A stretch of 64,000 nucleotides of DNA from JAYPUG01 sp038117265 (GTDB taxonomy: Bacteria; Pseudomonadota; Alphaproteobacteria; UBA6615), in NCBI GenBank assembly GCA_038117265.1, contig JAYOFO010000006.1, positions 1 through 64,000 on the forward strand, in the 5' to 3' direction. The translations under genes and the position numbers were made by a program. The notes under the pieces are model-generated. The model was given only the letters and a program-made list of their open reading frames with translations, was not told the DNA's origin and ran no database searches. Each line of letters begins with the position of its first letter. The first letter of the stretch is position 1. This document shows positions 39,790 to 48,662 of the stretch, in pieces.

Positions 39790-41076
39790 ATGACGGCTGC
39801 ACACGAACTGACGGCGGACCGCGACATCCGCGCGGTCATGGAGGAGATCGGCGCGGCGGCGAAGGCCGCCGCACACGAGCTCGCCTATGCCGATTCCGCC
39901 GCCAAGACCGCGGCCCTGCATGCCGCGGCGGCGGCCATCCGCGCCCGCAAGGACGAGATTCTCGCCGCGAACGTGCACGATGTGGCGGGTGCGGAGCCGC
40001 GCGGGGTAAAGGGCTCGTTCCTCGACCGGCTGGTCCTGAATGACGACCGGGTCGAGGCGATGGCGCGCGGGCTGGAAGATGTGGCGGCGCTGCCCGATCC
40101 GATCGGCACCGTGCTGGCCGAATGGGAGCGGCCCAACGGGCTGCGGATCGCGCGCGTGCGCGTGCCGCTCGGCGTCATCGGCGTGATCTACGAATCCCGC
40201 CCCAACGTGACGGCCGATGCGGGCGGCTTGTGCCTCAAGGCCGGCAACGCGGCGATCCTGCGCGGCGGGTCGGAGAGCTTCGAATCCTCCGGCGTGATCC
40301 TGGCCTGCCTGCAGGACGGGCTGCGCGCGGCGGGGCTCCCGGCGGCGGCGATCCAGGCCCCTCCGACCACCGACCGCGCGGCGGTCGGCGCCATGCTAAC
40401 CATGACAGATTACATCGACGTGATCGTGCCGCGTGGCGGCAAGTCGCTGATCGAGCGGGTCCAGACCGAGAGCCGCATTCCCGTCTTCGCGCATCTCGAG
40501 GGGCTGTGCCACACCTATGTGCACGCGGCCGCCGAACCGCGGATGGCGCGCGATATCGTGCTCAACGCCAAGATGCGCCGCACCGGGATCTGCGGGGCGA
40601 CCGAGACGGTCCTGATCGACTGCGCGGTCGCCGCGGACATGCTGCCCGGGATCGTCGACGACCTGGCCGGCGCGGGCTGCGAGGTGCGCGGCGACGGCGC
40701 GGCGCAGGCGATCGATGCGCGCATCGTCCCGGCGAACGACGCCGACTGGGACACCGAGTATCTGGATGCCATCGTGTCCGTGCGCGTGGTCGATGGGGTC
40801 GATGCCGCAATCGATCACGTGAACACCCACGGCTCCAACCACACCGACGCGATCGTCACGGCCGACGAGGCCGTCGCCGAGCGGTTCATGGCGCGCGTGG
40901 ACAGCGGCATCGTGCTGCACAATGCCTCGACCCAGTTCGCGGATGGCGGCGAGTTCGGCATGGGCGCGGAGATCGGCATCTCGACGGGCAAGATGCATGC
41001 GCGCGGGCCTGTCGGCGCCGAGCAGCTCACCAGCTACAAATACGTCGTGCGCGGGACCGGGCAGACCCGCCCCTGA
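39790..41076 (+). CDS. proA: Glutamate-5-semialdehyde dehydrogenase (gamma-glutamyl phosphate reductase)
   Basis: 428 residues, aldehyde-dehydrogenase superfamily. Reduces gamma-glutamyl phosphate to glutamate semialdehyde with NADPH in proline synthesis. Family blocks include VIYESRPNVTADAGGLCLK, the nucleotide segment RGGSESFESS, GLCHTYVHAAA, and catalytic Cys268 in RRTGICGATET. It starts at ATG 39790 and is followed 5 bp later by the GTG start of nadD. Confidence 0.97.
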   Translation: MTAAHELTADRDIRAVMEEIGAAAKAAAHELAYADSAAKTAALHAAAAAIRARKDEILAANVHDVAGAEPRGVKGSFLDRLVLNDDRVEAMARGLEDVAALPDPIGTVLAEWERPNGLRIARVRVPLGVIGVIYESRPNVTADAGGLCLKAGNAAILRGGSESFESSGVILACLQDGLRAAGLPAAAIQAPPTTDRAAVGAMLTMTDYIDVIVPRGGKSLIERVQTESRIPVFAHLEGLCHTYVHAAAEPRMARDIVLNAKMRRTGICGATETVLIDCAVAADMLPGIVDDLAGAGCEVRGDGAAQAIDARIVPANDADWDTEYLDAIVSVRVVDGVDAAIDHVNTHGSNHTDAIVTADEAVAERFMARVDSGIVLHNASTQFADGGEFGMGAEIGISTGKMHARGPVGAEQLTSYKYVVRGTGQTRP

Positions 41077-41081
41077 CCATC

Positions 41082-41711
41082 GTGAGCGCGACCCTACCCC
41101 TAAGGCGTGCGGCCGCCCCGGGCCACAGCGCCCGCAGGATCGGGCTGCTCGGCGGGTCGTTCAACCCGGCCCATGAGGGGCACCGCTACATCAGCGTCGA
41201 GGCGCTGAAGCGCCTCGGTCTCGACGAGGTCTGGTGGCTCGTCTCGCCGCAGAACCCGCTGAAGCCGGAGGAAGGGATGGCCGCGTTCGAGGCGCGCCTG
41301 GCGAGCGCCCGGGACATGGCGCGCCATCCGCGCATCCGGGTCTCGACCATCGAGACCGAACTGGGCACCCGCTACACGATCGACACGCTGCAGGCGCTGA
41401 CGCGCCGATTCCCGGCGGCGCGCTTCGTCTGGCTGATGGGGGCGGACAACCTGATACAAATTGTAAGGTGGCGCGGGTGGCAACGAATATTCCACACGGT
41501 TCCCATTGCCGTATTCGCCCGCGATTCATATGATTCGCATGCGTTGTCGGATTTCGCGGCAAATCGCTTCCGAATCGCCCGGATTCCGGCACGTTCGGCA
41601 AAGGTCCTTGTCGAGGCGGCGCCGCCTGCCTGGGTGTTTTTGCGAATCAGGCCCCACCCGGCCGCGGCGACGCACCTCCGGCAGACGGGCGCCTGGCCGG
41701 TGGACCATTAA
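41082..41711 (+). CDS. nadD: Nicotinate-nucleotide adenylyltransferase
   Basis: 209 residues. Forms nicotinic acid adenine dinucleotide from NaMN and ATP. The HxGH-type motif GGSFNPAHEGH is near residues 25-35, and WWLVSPQNPLK and WLMGADNLIQIVRW are typical. The late ISxTxIR-like motif reads AAATHLR (near residues 197-203), so the usual Ser is Ala. Bases about 41450-41600 are visibly more AT-rich than the surroundings. The start is GTG 41082, 5 bp after proA. Length is slightly short of many homologues but the protein appears complete. Confidence 0.9.
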   Translation: MSATLPLRRAAAPGHSARRIGLLGGSFNPAHEGHRYISVEALKRLGLDEVWWLVSPQNPLKPEEGMAAFEARLASARDMARHPRIRVSTIETELGTRYTIDTLQALTRRFPAARFVWLMGADNLIQIVRWRGWQRIFHTVPIAVFARDSYDSHALSDFAANRFRIARIPARSAKVLVEAAPPAWVFLRIRPHPAAATHLRQTGAWPVDH

Positions 41712-41760
41712 CTCAGCGGACGGCGCCGCCAAGGCCGGGCCGTTCAAAGGAGGGCAGTTT

Positions 41761-42171
41761 GATCACGGGGTACCCGTCATAGCACGCACCGAAAAGGCCA
41801 CTCCGCGGCTCACAGCGGAAGACATACTGGCGCTCGTCGAATCCTCGCTCGACGACGACAAGGCGGACGATATCAAGGTCATTTCCCTGGCGGGAAAGTC
41901 CGACATCGCCGATTACATGATGATCGCCAGCGGCACCTCGTCCCGCCGTCTCGATTCCATGACCCAGCATCTCATCGAACGATTGAAGGCGGCCAAAATC
42001 CGCGGCTCCCACGCCGAGGGCCGGCGCTCGGGCGACTGGGTGGTGATCGACGTCGGCGATGTGATCGTCCACCTGTTCCGGCCCGAGATTCGCGCGCACT
42101 ACGCGCTCGAGAAGCTCTGGGAGGCGGACTTCGCCGCGCGTGACCCGGAGGAAGAGGTCCTGACGGGCTGA
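41761..42171 (+). CDS. rsfS: Ribosomal silencing factor RsfS, start codon unresolved
   Basis: About 130 residues of the RsfS/DUF143 fold, which binds L14 and blocks subunit joining in starvation. Core blocks AEDILALVESSLDDDKADDI, SDIADYMMIASGTSSRR and GDWVVIDVGDVIVHLF are intact. A strong AAAGGAGGG (41746-41754) is well placed, but no ATG, GTG or TTG in frame follows it; the TTG at 41759 is in another frame and stops after seven codons. One extra G in the GGGG at 41767-41770 would join that TTG to the gene (LITGVPVIARTEK). The coordinates start at the in-frame codon nearest the ribosome site. Confidence 0.85.
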   Translation, partial: DHGVPVIARTEKATPRLTAEDILALVESSLDDDKADDIKVISLAGKSDIADYMMIASGTSSRRLDSMTQHLIERLKAAKIRGSHAEGRRSGDWVVIDVGDVIVHLFRPEIRAHYALEKLWEADFAARDPEEEVLTG

Positions 42172-42213
42172 ACGCGTCCGCTTGACGCGCGCCGGAGCCA
42201 TCGGGAGAAGGCG

Positions 42214-42675
42214 ATGCGCATTCTGATCGTCGCCGTCGGGCGCGCACGCGAGGGCCCCGAAAAGGCGCTCTACGAACACTATGCCGGGCGGGTGACGGCT
42301 TGGTCGTTCGAGTTGCGTGAGGTGGATCTCAGAAAGAAGGTCCCGTCGGGGCGCGAACGCGAGGCGGAGGCCGAATTGCTGGTGGGGGCGGTACCCGACG
42401 GTGCGTTCGTGATCGCCCTCGACGAAGGCGGCAAGGCGGTGGCCAGCGAGGAGCTGGCCGGTATGCTGGGCGACCTCCAGGACTCCGGACAGCGCGATGT
42501 GGTGTTCGTCATCGGCGGCGCCCAAGGCCATGGCGGCGCCGTTCGGGCGCGGGCGGACCGCACCGTATCCCTCGGCCGCAACACATGGCCCCACATGCTG
42601 GTGCGCGGGCTCGTCGCGGAACAGGTATACCGGGCCCAGCAGATTCTCGCGGGTCATCCGTATCACCGTGCGTGA
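42214..42675 (+). CDS. rlmH: 23S rRNA (pseudouridine1915-N3)-methyltransferase RlmH
   Basis: 153 residues, a small SPOUT methyltransferase that modifies pseudouridine 1915 in helix 69. The knot region has VIALDEGGKAVASEELAG, FVIGGAQGHG (SAM-binding loop) and the C-terminal WPHMLVRGLVAEQVYRAQQI ending HPYHRA, as in the family. It follows rsfS by 42 bp, the conserved arrangement in alphaproteobacteria. Confidence 0.96.
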   Translation: MRILIVAVGRAREGPEKALYEHYAGRVTAWSFELREVDLRKKVPSGREREAEAELLVGAVPDGAFVIALDEGGKAVASEELAGMLGDLQDSGQRDVVFVIGGAQGHGGAVRARADRTVSLGRNTWPHMLVRGLVAEQVYRAQQILAGHPYHRA

Positions 42676-42748
42676 GTCTGGCGGGGCGCGCGAGAATCGG
42701 GCACAAACGTCGGCGTTCGAACGAAGCATGTGACAGGAAGGGACGCGG

Positions 42749-43390
42749 ATGAACCACCTCATCATCACGCGCCACGGCCAAAGCCAGTGGAACCTCGAGA
42801 ACCGGTTCACGGGTTGGGAAGACGTCGATTTGACGCCGGCCGGTGAGGAAGAGGCGCAAAAGGCCGGGGGCCTGATCAAGGACTATCCGATCGACGCGGT
42901 GTTCTCCTCGACCCTCAAGCGGGCGCGCCGGACCGTCGAGATTGCGTTGCAGGCCGCGGCCGATGCCGGCGCCGACCTGGCGTCGGTGCGCAATGGCGCC
43001 CGCTGGAAGATCTCGGCCCATGACGATCTGCGCGAACGCCACTATGGCGATCTGGTCGGGCTCAACAAGGCCGAGACCGCGGAGAAGTATGGCGACGAGC
43101 AGGTGCATCTGTGGCGGCGCGGCTTCGAGGTGCGCCCGCCCGGCGGCGAGAGCCTGGCCGATGTGGTCGAACGGGTGCGCCCCTATTACGAGCGCGAGAT
43201 CGAGCCCTTGCTGAAGGCCGGAAAGAACGTGCTCGTCTCGGCGCATGGCAACAGCCTGCGGGCGCTCCTGCTCATTCTGGGCGAGTACTCCGCAGACGAG
43301 ATTCCCGGCGTCGAATTGCCGACCGGGCGGCCGCTGGTCTTCGATTTCGAGGATGGCAAGAAACAGAAGAGCTATTATCTCGGCGATTGA
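42749..43390 (+). CDS. gpmA: 2,3-bisphosphoglycerate-dependent phosphoglycerate mutase
   Basis: 213 residues. Interconverts 3- and 2-phosphoglycerate. The phosphohistidine motif is TRHGQSQWN (His9), with RFTGWEDVDLTPAGEEEA, ERHYGDLVGLNKAE and the second catalytic His in VSAHGNSLRAL. A GGAAGGGA site precedes the ATG. It sits between rlmH and the EnvC-like gene. It is somewhat shorter than the 250-residue E. coli enzyme, like other alphaproteobacterial forms. Confidence 0.95.
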   Translation: MNHLIITRHGQSQWNLENRFTGWEDVDLTPAGEEEAQKAGGLIKDYPIDAVFSSTLKRARRTVEIALQAAADAGADLASVRNGARWKISAHDDLRERHYGDLVGLNKAETAEKYGDEQVHLWRRGFEVRPPGGESLADVVERVRPYYEREIEPLLKAGKNVLVSAHGNSLRALLLILGEYSADEIPGVELPTGRPLVFDFEDGKKQKSYYLGD

Positions 43391-44681
43391 TCGCACGGTG
43401 GGCGGCAGCTTCGCGGCGGCGTTCGTCCTCGGCGCGGCCGTTCTGACGGCCCTGTCCGTCCCGTCCCATGCCCAGGACGGCCGGCCCGAGGATGTGGGCA
43501 AGCGCCTCGAGAGCGTTCGCGAAGCACTCGATCGCGACCGCGCGGCTTCCGAGACCCTGGCACGTGAAGCCGAAGCGCAGGCGAACGAACTGGCGGCCTT
43601 GCGCGCGGAGTTGCGGGCCGCCGCCCGTGCGGTCCAGTCGCACGAGGCGGCACTCGACGGGCTGGAAGCCGAACTCGCGACGCTGGGTGCGGATGCCGTC
43701 CGCATGCAGGGTGAACTGGAGACCCGCCGTGCGCAGCTGGGCGCGACCCTCGCCGCCCTTCAGCGCCTGTCGCTGCGGCCGACCGCGGCCCTGCTCGTCA
43801 GCCCGGGCGATCCCAACGATGTGGTGCGCAGCGGACTGCTCCTGCGTACCGCCGTGCCCGAGATCGAGGTCCAGGCCCGGCGCCTGCGCGCCGATATCGA
43901 GGAATTGGCCGAAGTGCGCCGACAGATCGAGACGCGCCGCGGGGAGTTGCATGCCGCCGCGCTGGACCTCGGTCGCGAGCGTGACCGTCTGTCCGCGCTG
44001 TCGGCCGAGAAGGACCGGGTCCTGAACCAGACCCGACGGGCGCAGTCCGAGGTGGAGGAACGTGCCGCCGTGCTCAGCCGGGAGGCGCGCACCCTCGAGG
44101 AACTCCTGTCACGTTTGCGCGAGAACGCGGCTGCGGTGCCGCGCCCACGCCCGGGTGCGCCCGAGGCCGATTTCGTCAAGCCGACCCTCGCGCCCTCTGG
44201 TCCTTCGATCGCGGCGGCGCGCGGGCAGTTGAGCCCACCCGCCTATGGCACGGTTATCCGGGGCTTCGGGACGCAAACCGAGACCGGCGGTATCACGCGC
44301 GGCGTCACCTACCGAACGCGCTCCGAGGCGTCGGTCGTGGCCCCGTGGGACGGGCGAATCGCCTTTTCCGGACCGTTCCGGCGCTTCGGGCAAATCTTGA
44401 TCATCGATCATGGCGAGGGATATCATTCTCTGATTGCCGGACTGGGGCGGATCGACGCGCAGGTCGGGCAGTGGGTTCTTGCGGGGGAACCCGTCGGGCG
44501 CGCCGAAGGGAGCGCGGATTCGAAAGCCGATACCGTCAGGGGCAGCGAAAACGGGGGGCAGGCCGGCACGGCCGAAGACCGAGCGGGCGGAGCCATTCTC
44601 TATGTCGAGCTCCGCCGCAACGGAGAACCGATCAACCCGTTGCCCTGGTTGGCAGCACAGACGAACAGGACACAAGGCTGA
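43353..44681 (+). CDS. EnvC-like murein hydrolase activator, degenerate M23 domain
   Basis: About 442 residues: a signal peptide (MARNRRAI start, hydrophobic FVLGAAVLTALSVPSHA), a long coiled coil rich in Glu/Arg/Ala/Leu (about 45-255), and a C-terminal LytM/M23 fold (about 300-440: SVVAPWDGRIAFSGPF, IIDHGEGYHSLIAGLG). The zinc ligands of active peptidases are not kept (no HxxxD; HxH replaced), as in EnvC, which activates amidases at division. The start is uncertain: ATG 43353 overlaps gpmA by 38 bp but gives a charged n-region; GTG 43398 has no ribosome site. Its stop overlaps the ctpA ATG by one base. Confidence 0.85.
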   Translation: MARNRRAIISAIDRTVGGSFAAAFVLGAAVLTALSVPSHAQDGRPEDVGKRLESVREALDRDRAASETLAREAEAQANELAALRAELRAAARAVQSHEAALDGLEAELATLGADAVRMQGELETRRAQLGATLAALQRLSLRPTAALLVSPGDPNDVVRSGLLLRTAVPEIEVQARRLRADIEELAEVRRQIETRRGELHAAALDLGRERDRLSALSAEKDRVLNQTRRAQSEVEERAAVLSREARTLEELLSRLRENAAAVPRPRPGAPEADFVKPTLAPSGPSIAAARGQLSPPAYGTVIRGFGTQTETGGITRGVTYRTRSEASVVAPWDGRIAFSGPFRRFGQILIIDHGEGYHSLIAGLGRIDAQVGQWVLAGEPVGRAEGSADSKADTVRGSENGGQAGTAEDRAGGAILYVELRRNGEPINPLPWLAAQTNRTQG

Positions 44682-45949
44682 TGCGTAGACTGATTTCCGC
44701 CGCCGCGTTCGCGACGTTCCTCGCAACGGCGCCCGCCGCCGCGATTGCCGCCGAAACGAACGAGGAGACCTTCCGCCAGCTCGAGCTGTTCGGCGACATC
44801 TTCGAGCGGGTCCGCTCGCAGTATGTCGACGAGACCGAGGACGGGGACCTGATCGAGGCCGCGATCAACGGCATGCTGCAGCATCTCGATCCCCACTCGA
44901 GCTATCTGAACGAAGACAATTTTCGCGACATGCAGGTCCAGACCCGTGGCGAATTCGGCGGGCTCGGGATCGAGGTCACCATGGAGCAGGGCTTCGTGAA
45001 GGTGGTTTCGCCGATCGATGACACGCCGGCCGCGCGGGCCGGGATCGAGGCGGGAGACTTCATCACACATCTCGACGGCAAGACGGTTCTCGGCCTGACC
45101 CTGTCCGAGGCGGTGGAGAAGATGCGCGGCCGTGTCGGGTCCGACATCAAGCTGACGATTCGGCGCGAGGGCCGCGAATCGTTCGATGTTTCGGTCACGC
45201 GCGACATCGTGCGCATCCAGTCGGTCCGCAGCCGGGTCGAGGGCAAGGTCGGTTACGTGCGGGTGACCACGTTCAACGAGCAGACCTTCGAGGGCCTCGA
45301 GAAGTCGATGACCGCGCTCAAGCGTGAGCTGGGCGACGAGATGATCGGTGTCGTGCTCGACCTGCGCCGCAATCCGGGCGGATTGCTCGACCAGGCGGTC
45401 AAGGTGTCCGATGCCTTCATGGAGCGCGGCGAGATCGTCTCGACGCGCGGCCGCGACAGCAACGACGTCCAGCGCTTCAATGCAAGGGAAGGCGATCTCG
45501 CCAACGGTCTGCCGATCGTCGTGCTGATCAACGGCGGCTCGGCTTCGGCGTCCGAAATCGTTGCCGGGGCGCTGCAGGACCACAAGCGGGCCGTGATCAT
45601 GGGAACCCAAAGCTTCGGCAAGGGGTCGGTCCAGACGATCAATCCCATTCCCGGGCATGGCGCGTTGCGGCTGACCACGGCGAAGTATTTCACGCCCAGT
45701 GGCCGTTCGATTCAGCAGACCGGGATCACGCCCGACATTATCGTCGAACAGGCACGGCTGGAGACGGCGGATACGCCGCAGGGCGTGCGCGAGAGCGATC
45801 TGCGCAACGCGCTCGACAACGATGCCGCCGCAGACGAGGCCGAAAACGGTCCGGCGGCGTCGACGGCGGCACCCCAGGACTACCAGCTCCTGCGTGCGCT
45901 CGACCTCCTCAAGGGGATCGCCACCTACAGCGTGCGGGCGACCAACTAG
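44681..45949 (+). CDS. ctpA: Carboxy-terminal processing protease (S41 family)
   Basis: 422-residue periplasmic serine protease. Signal peptide MRRLISAAAFATFLATAPAA; a PDZ domain (about 85-170, GLGIEVTMEQGFVKVVSPI); then the S41 catalytic domain with Ser289 in NGGSASASE and Lys314 in QSFGKGSVQT, the expected 25-residue spacing of the Ser-Lys dyad. It trims C-termini of envelope proteins and often regulates murein hydrolases, in keeping with the EnvC-like gene it is coupled to by TGATG. Confidence 0.96.
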   Translation: MRRLISAAAFATFLATAPAAAIAAETNEETFRQLELFGDIFERVRSQYVDETEDGDLIEAAINGMLQHLDPHSSYLNEDNFRDMQVQTRGEFGGLGIEVTMEQGFVKVVSPIDDTPAARAGIEAGDFITHLDGKTVLGLTLSEAVEKMRGRVGSDIKLTIRREGRESFDVSVTRDIVRIQSVRSRVEGKVGYVRVTTFNEQTFEGLEKSMTALKRELGDEMIGVVLDLRRNPGGLLDQAVKVSDAFMERGEIVSTRGRDSNDVQRFNAREGDLANGLPIVVLINGGSASASEIVAGALQDHKRAVIMGTQSFGKGSVQTINPIPGHGALRLTTAKYFTPSGRSIQQTGITPDIIVEQARLETADTPQGVRESDLRNALDNDAAADEAENGPAASTAAPQDYQLLRALDLLKGIATYSVRATN

Positions 45950-45982
45950 ACCCGACCCGGCGCGGTTCGCTAGTTTGCCCGC

Positions 45983-47272
45983 ATGAGCGAGTTGGACGCG
46001 GAGAGAAAAACCCGATTCGGTGGGCGAGCGATGCTGCCTTCCGTTCTGGCCGGCGTGTTGTTCCTGGTGCTGGCAGGTCTTCTGGCGCTGACCTATGTCG
46101 GCCTGACGAAGGAGCCGATGCTACCGGAAATGGCGGCTGCGGAAAGCGATGCCTCGGCGGATGGGAAGGCACCCGCCCTGCCGGCGACACCGGCCGAGCC
46201 CATGGCCCGCGAAGCCGCACCTCCCCAGGATGCCGCACCGCCGGCAGTAGAGCCGCCTGCCGGGCACGGTGATGCCGGGGAATCTGCCGCGGAGCCGCGG
46301 CACGGCACGGCGTCCGAGGCGTTCGAACAGATGGCCGCGCCGCCGCAGGCACCGGAAACCGCCGCCGCAGCGACCGAGGCACCTCCGCATCCTCTCGTCG
46401 CGAACGAGCCTCCGCCGCCGCCGGCGCCACCCGTGGCACCGCCCGTGGCGTCGTCCGGCCATGGTCTGGCGCCGGCCCCGGATCCGGCGCTGGTGGAGAC
46501 CTCGCCGCTCGGGCCGTTGCCGCGTATCGGCCCCAACGGCCGCGAACCGTGGCGCGTGTATGCGCGGCCGTTCGATGTTCGCGATTCGCGCCCGCGCGTT
46601 GCCGTGATCCTGAGCGGTCTCGGGCTGTCGAGCGCGGCCACCGAGGCCGCGATCCAGGGGCTTCCGGGCGAGGTGACGCTCGCCTTCCAGCCCTACGCCG
46701 ACATCGTTCAGCAATGGATTGGCCTCGCGCGTGCCGCGGGCCACGAAGTCCTCCTCAACCTGCCGATGGAACCGGTCGACTTTCCCGAGAGCGATCCCGG
46801 GCGGCGCGCCCTGTTCGTGACCCTCTCGCCCGACGAGAACGAGGAGCGCCTGCGCTGGGCGCTGTCGCGCGTCAGCGGCTATGTGGGCGTGGTGAACCAT
46901 ATGGGGTCGCGATTCACGACCGTGCGCGACGCGATGCAGCCGGTGCTGGCCGAGTTGAAGGCGCGTGGTCTCCTGTTCGTCGATGCGCGAGCCGCGGCCC
47001 ACAGCGTGGCGACGGTCATGGCATCGCAGATGCAGGTGCCGCGGGCGATCAACGACCGGTTCCTCGACGACCGCGAGGTCTCGCGCGCGACGGTCGACGC
47101 GCGCCTCGCCGAGATCGAACGGATCGCCAAGGAGGCGGGCGTCTCCATCGCGATCGGCCAGGGGTTCCCGGTGACGATCGAGCGGTTGCGTGCCTGGACC
47201 GAAACGCTGGATGCCAAGGGGCTGGCGCTGGCCCCGGTTTCTGCGGTGGTCGGCAAGCAGGCCGACCGTTGA
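45983..47272 (+). CDS. Divergent polysaccharide deacetylase family protein
   Basis: 429 residues: a short cytoplasmic start, one membrane segment (about 17-38, SVLAGVLFLVLAGLLALTYV), a long Pro/Ala/Glu-rich linker (about 45-190) and a C-terminal domain (about 200-425) with VAVILSGLGLSS, HEVLLNLPMEPVDFPESDPG and NHMGSRFT, the pattern of the divergent polysaccharide deacetylase (PF04748) family. Probably anchored in the inner membrane facing the periplasm. The family regularly follows ctpA in proteobacteria. Its TGA overlaps the TTG start of rppH. Confidence 0.9.
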   Translation: MSELDAERKTRFGGRAMLPSVLAGVLFLVLAGLLALTYVGLTKEPMLPEMAAAESDASADGKAPALPATPAEPMAREAAPPQDAAPPAVEPPAGHGDAGESAAEPRHGTASEAFEQMAAPPQAPETAAAATEAPPHPLVANEPPPPPAPPVAPPVASSGHGLAPAPDPALVETSPLGPLPRIGPNGREPWRVYARPFDVRDSRPRVAVILSGLGLSSAATEAAIQGLPGEVTLAFQPYADIVQQWIGLARAAGHEVLLNLPMEPVDFPESDPGRRALFVTLSPDENEERLRWALSRVSGYVGVVNHMGSRFTTVRDAMQPVLAELKARGLLFVDARAAAHSVATVMASQMQVPRAINDRFLDDREVSRATVDARLAEIERIAKEAGVSIAIGQGFPVTIERLRAWTETLDAKGLALAPVSAVVGKQADR

Positions 47273-47784
47273 ATGCCCCCATCGCCTCGGATGCCGACGC
47301 CGCTCATTACCGGCGGTGTGCGGGCGTCGTCCTTTTCAATGCGCAAGGCCGGGTCTGGGTCGGCGAACGCAACGACATGCCGGGCTCCTGGCAATTGCCG
47401 CAGGGCGGCATCGACGAGGGCGAATCGCCCCGGGACGCCGCGCTGCGTGAGCTTCGCGAGGAAACCGGAGTTCGCCGGGTCGCATTCATCGCGGAAGCGC
47501 CGCACTGGCTCAAATACGATCTGCCCGAGGATCTGCGGGGCGGCCGGTGGAAGGGGCGCTGGCGGGGCCAGATGCAGAAATGGTTCGCCTTTCGCCATCT
47601 CGGCGACGACGACGAGATCGACGTGCTGGGCGTCGCCGATCCCGAGTTCGAACGCTGGCAGTGGGTGGAGCTGGACGCGCTTCCGGACCTGATCATCGCG
47701 TTCAAGCGTCCCGTCTACATGGCACTCGTCGAGGCGTTCCACCCGGCGATCGCGAAGCCGGGAAATTCCGGGAAAACGGGCTGA
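47269..47784 (+). CDS. rppH: RNA pyrophosphohydrolase (Nudix)
   Basis: 171 residues. Removes pyrophosphate from the 5' end of triphosphorylated RNA, starting mRNA decay; relatives were named dinucleoside polyphosphate hydrolases. The Nudix box runs from GGIDEGES to REETG (about residues 45-66) with all conserved Glu residues; RRCAGVVLFNAQGRVWVGER and WKGRWRGQMQKWFAFR are RppH-type. No in-frame ATG exists near the expected start; TTG at 47269 overlaps the preceding stop (TTGA). The stop is 3 bp from that of the convergent ferritin-like gene. Confidence 0.94.
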   Translation: MNAPIASDADAAHYRRCAGVVLFNAQGRVWVGERNDMPGSWQLPQGGIDEGESPRDAALRELREETGVRRVAFIAEAPHWLKYDLPEDLRGGRWKGRWRGQMQKWFAFRHLGDDDEIDVLGVADPEFERWQWVELDALPDLIIAFKRPVYMALVEAFHPAIAKPGNSGKTG

Positions 47785-47787
47785 CGC

Positions 47788-48618
47788 TCAGGCGGTGACG
47801 ACGTCGTCGCGTCCCGTGCGGAGGTTCAGGAACCAGCAAGCTGCGCGGGCGATCCAGTTGGCAATCCGGCTGTGCGGTGCGAACCCGATCGCCTTGAAGA
47901 TCAGGGTGACCGCACGCTCGACATGGTGGGTCTCGTAGAAGCCGTACGCGCGCGACATATAGGCCCGGATGCACCGCTTGCGGTCGTAGGGTTCGCCCTT
48001 GTTGTTCGCCGCGTAATAGGCATACGCGAGTTCGTCGTCCTCGCTCTCGCCGATCCGTCCGATTCCCACCATCAGGCGCTTGATCTTGCCGAGCTGCTCG
48101 ATGTCCCGGTAGCGCTCCATGTGGGTGTAGAACAGCTTGTAGTGGCGGATTTCGTCCTGGGCGATGCGCCGGCAGATGGCGCGCAGCACCGGCTCGTCGG
48201 TCGCCTCGCGCAGTGCGGTGTAGTAGGACGAGGTGCCCACCTCGACCATGCAACGCGCCACGAGTTCGCCGCAGCGCGTACCGCGCACCGATTCCTCGGC
48301 CGCGACGGGCAGCTGGATCTTCCGCGAGAAGTCGGCGAACCGGGCTTCGAAGTCGAATTCGGGATCGGCCATCCGGGCCCAGCGCGACAGCGCAAGGCCG
48401 TGCTGAATCTCTTCCTGCGCCCAGCGCCGGGCGGCATCCTGGAACTCCGGATCGTCCTTGAACACGTTGCACAGGTACTCGGCGTAGATGCCGCCATTGT
48501 ACTCGACCATGGCAGCCGCCTTGACGATGCGCAGCATATCCGGATCGATCTTCGCCGGGTCGAATTCGCCCCAGGGAATGTCGTCCAGGTTCCAGTGCCT
48601 GTTTGTTTGTTCGTTCAT
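47788..48618 (-). CDS. Ferritin-like diiron protein (function unknown)
   Basis: 276 residues, all-helical. Diiron ligands appear as Glu39, Glu70-x2-His73 (QEEIQHG), Glu126 (MVEVGTS) and Glu156-x2-His159 (QDEIRHY), the EX(30)ExxH...EX(29)ExxH pattern of acyl-ACP desaturase/ribonucleotide reductase-like ferritin folds. It could be an oxygenase, desaturase or oxidase; nothing more specific is visible. It is monocistronic with its own promoter at 48669-48698 that overlaps a 7-bp inverted repeat, suggesting dedicated regulation, and lies downstream of atpC on the same strand. Confidence 0.82.
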   Translation of the reverse strand: MNEQTNRHWNLDDIPWGEFDPAKIDPDMLRIVKAAAMVEYNGGIYAEYLCNVFKDDPEFQDAARRWAQEEIQHGLALSRWARMADPEFDFEARFADFSRKIQLPVAAEESVRGTRCGELVARCMVEVGTSSYYTALREATDEPVLRAICRRIAQDEIRHYKLFYTHMERYRDIEQLGKIKRLMVGIGRIGESEDDELAYAYYAANNKGEPYDRKRCIRAYMSRAYGFYETHHVERAVTLIFKAIGFAPHSRIANWIARAACWFLNLRTGRDDVVTA

Positions 48619-48662
48619 CGCTCTGCGTTCAACGAAGCTCGTTCGAGTCCGTCGCCCCCCGA

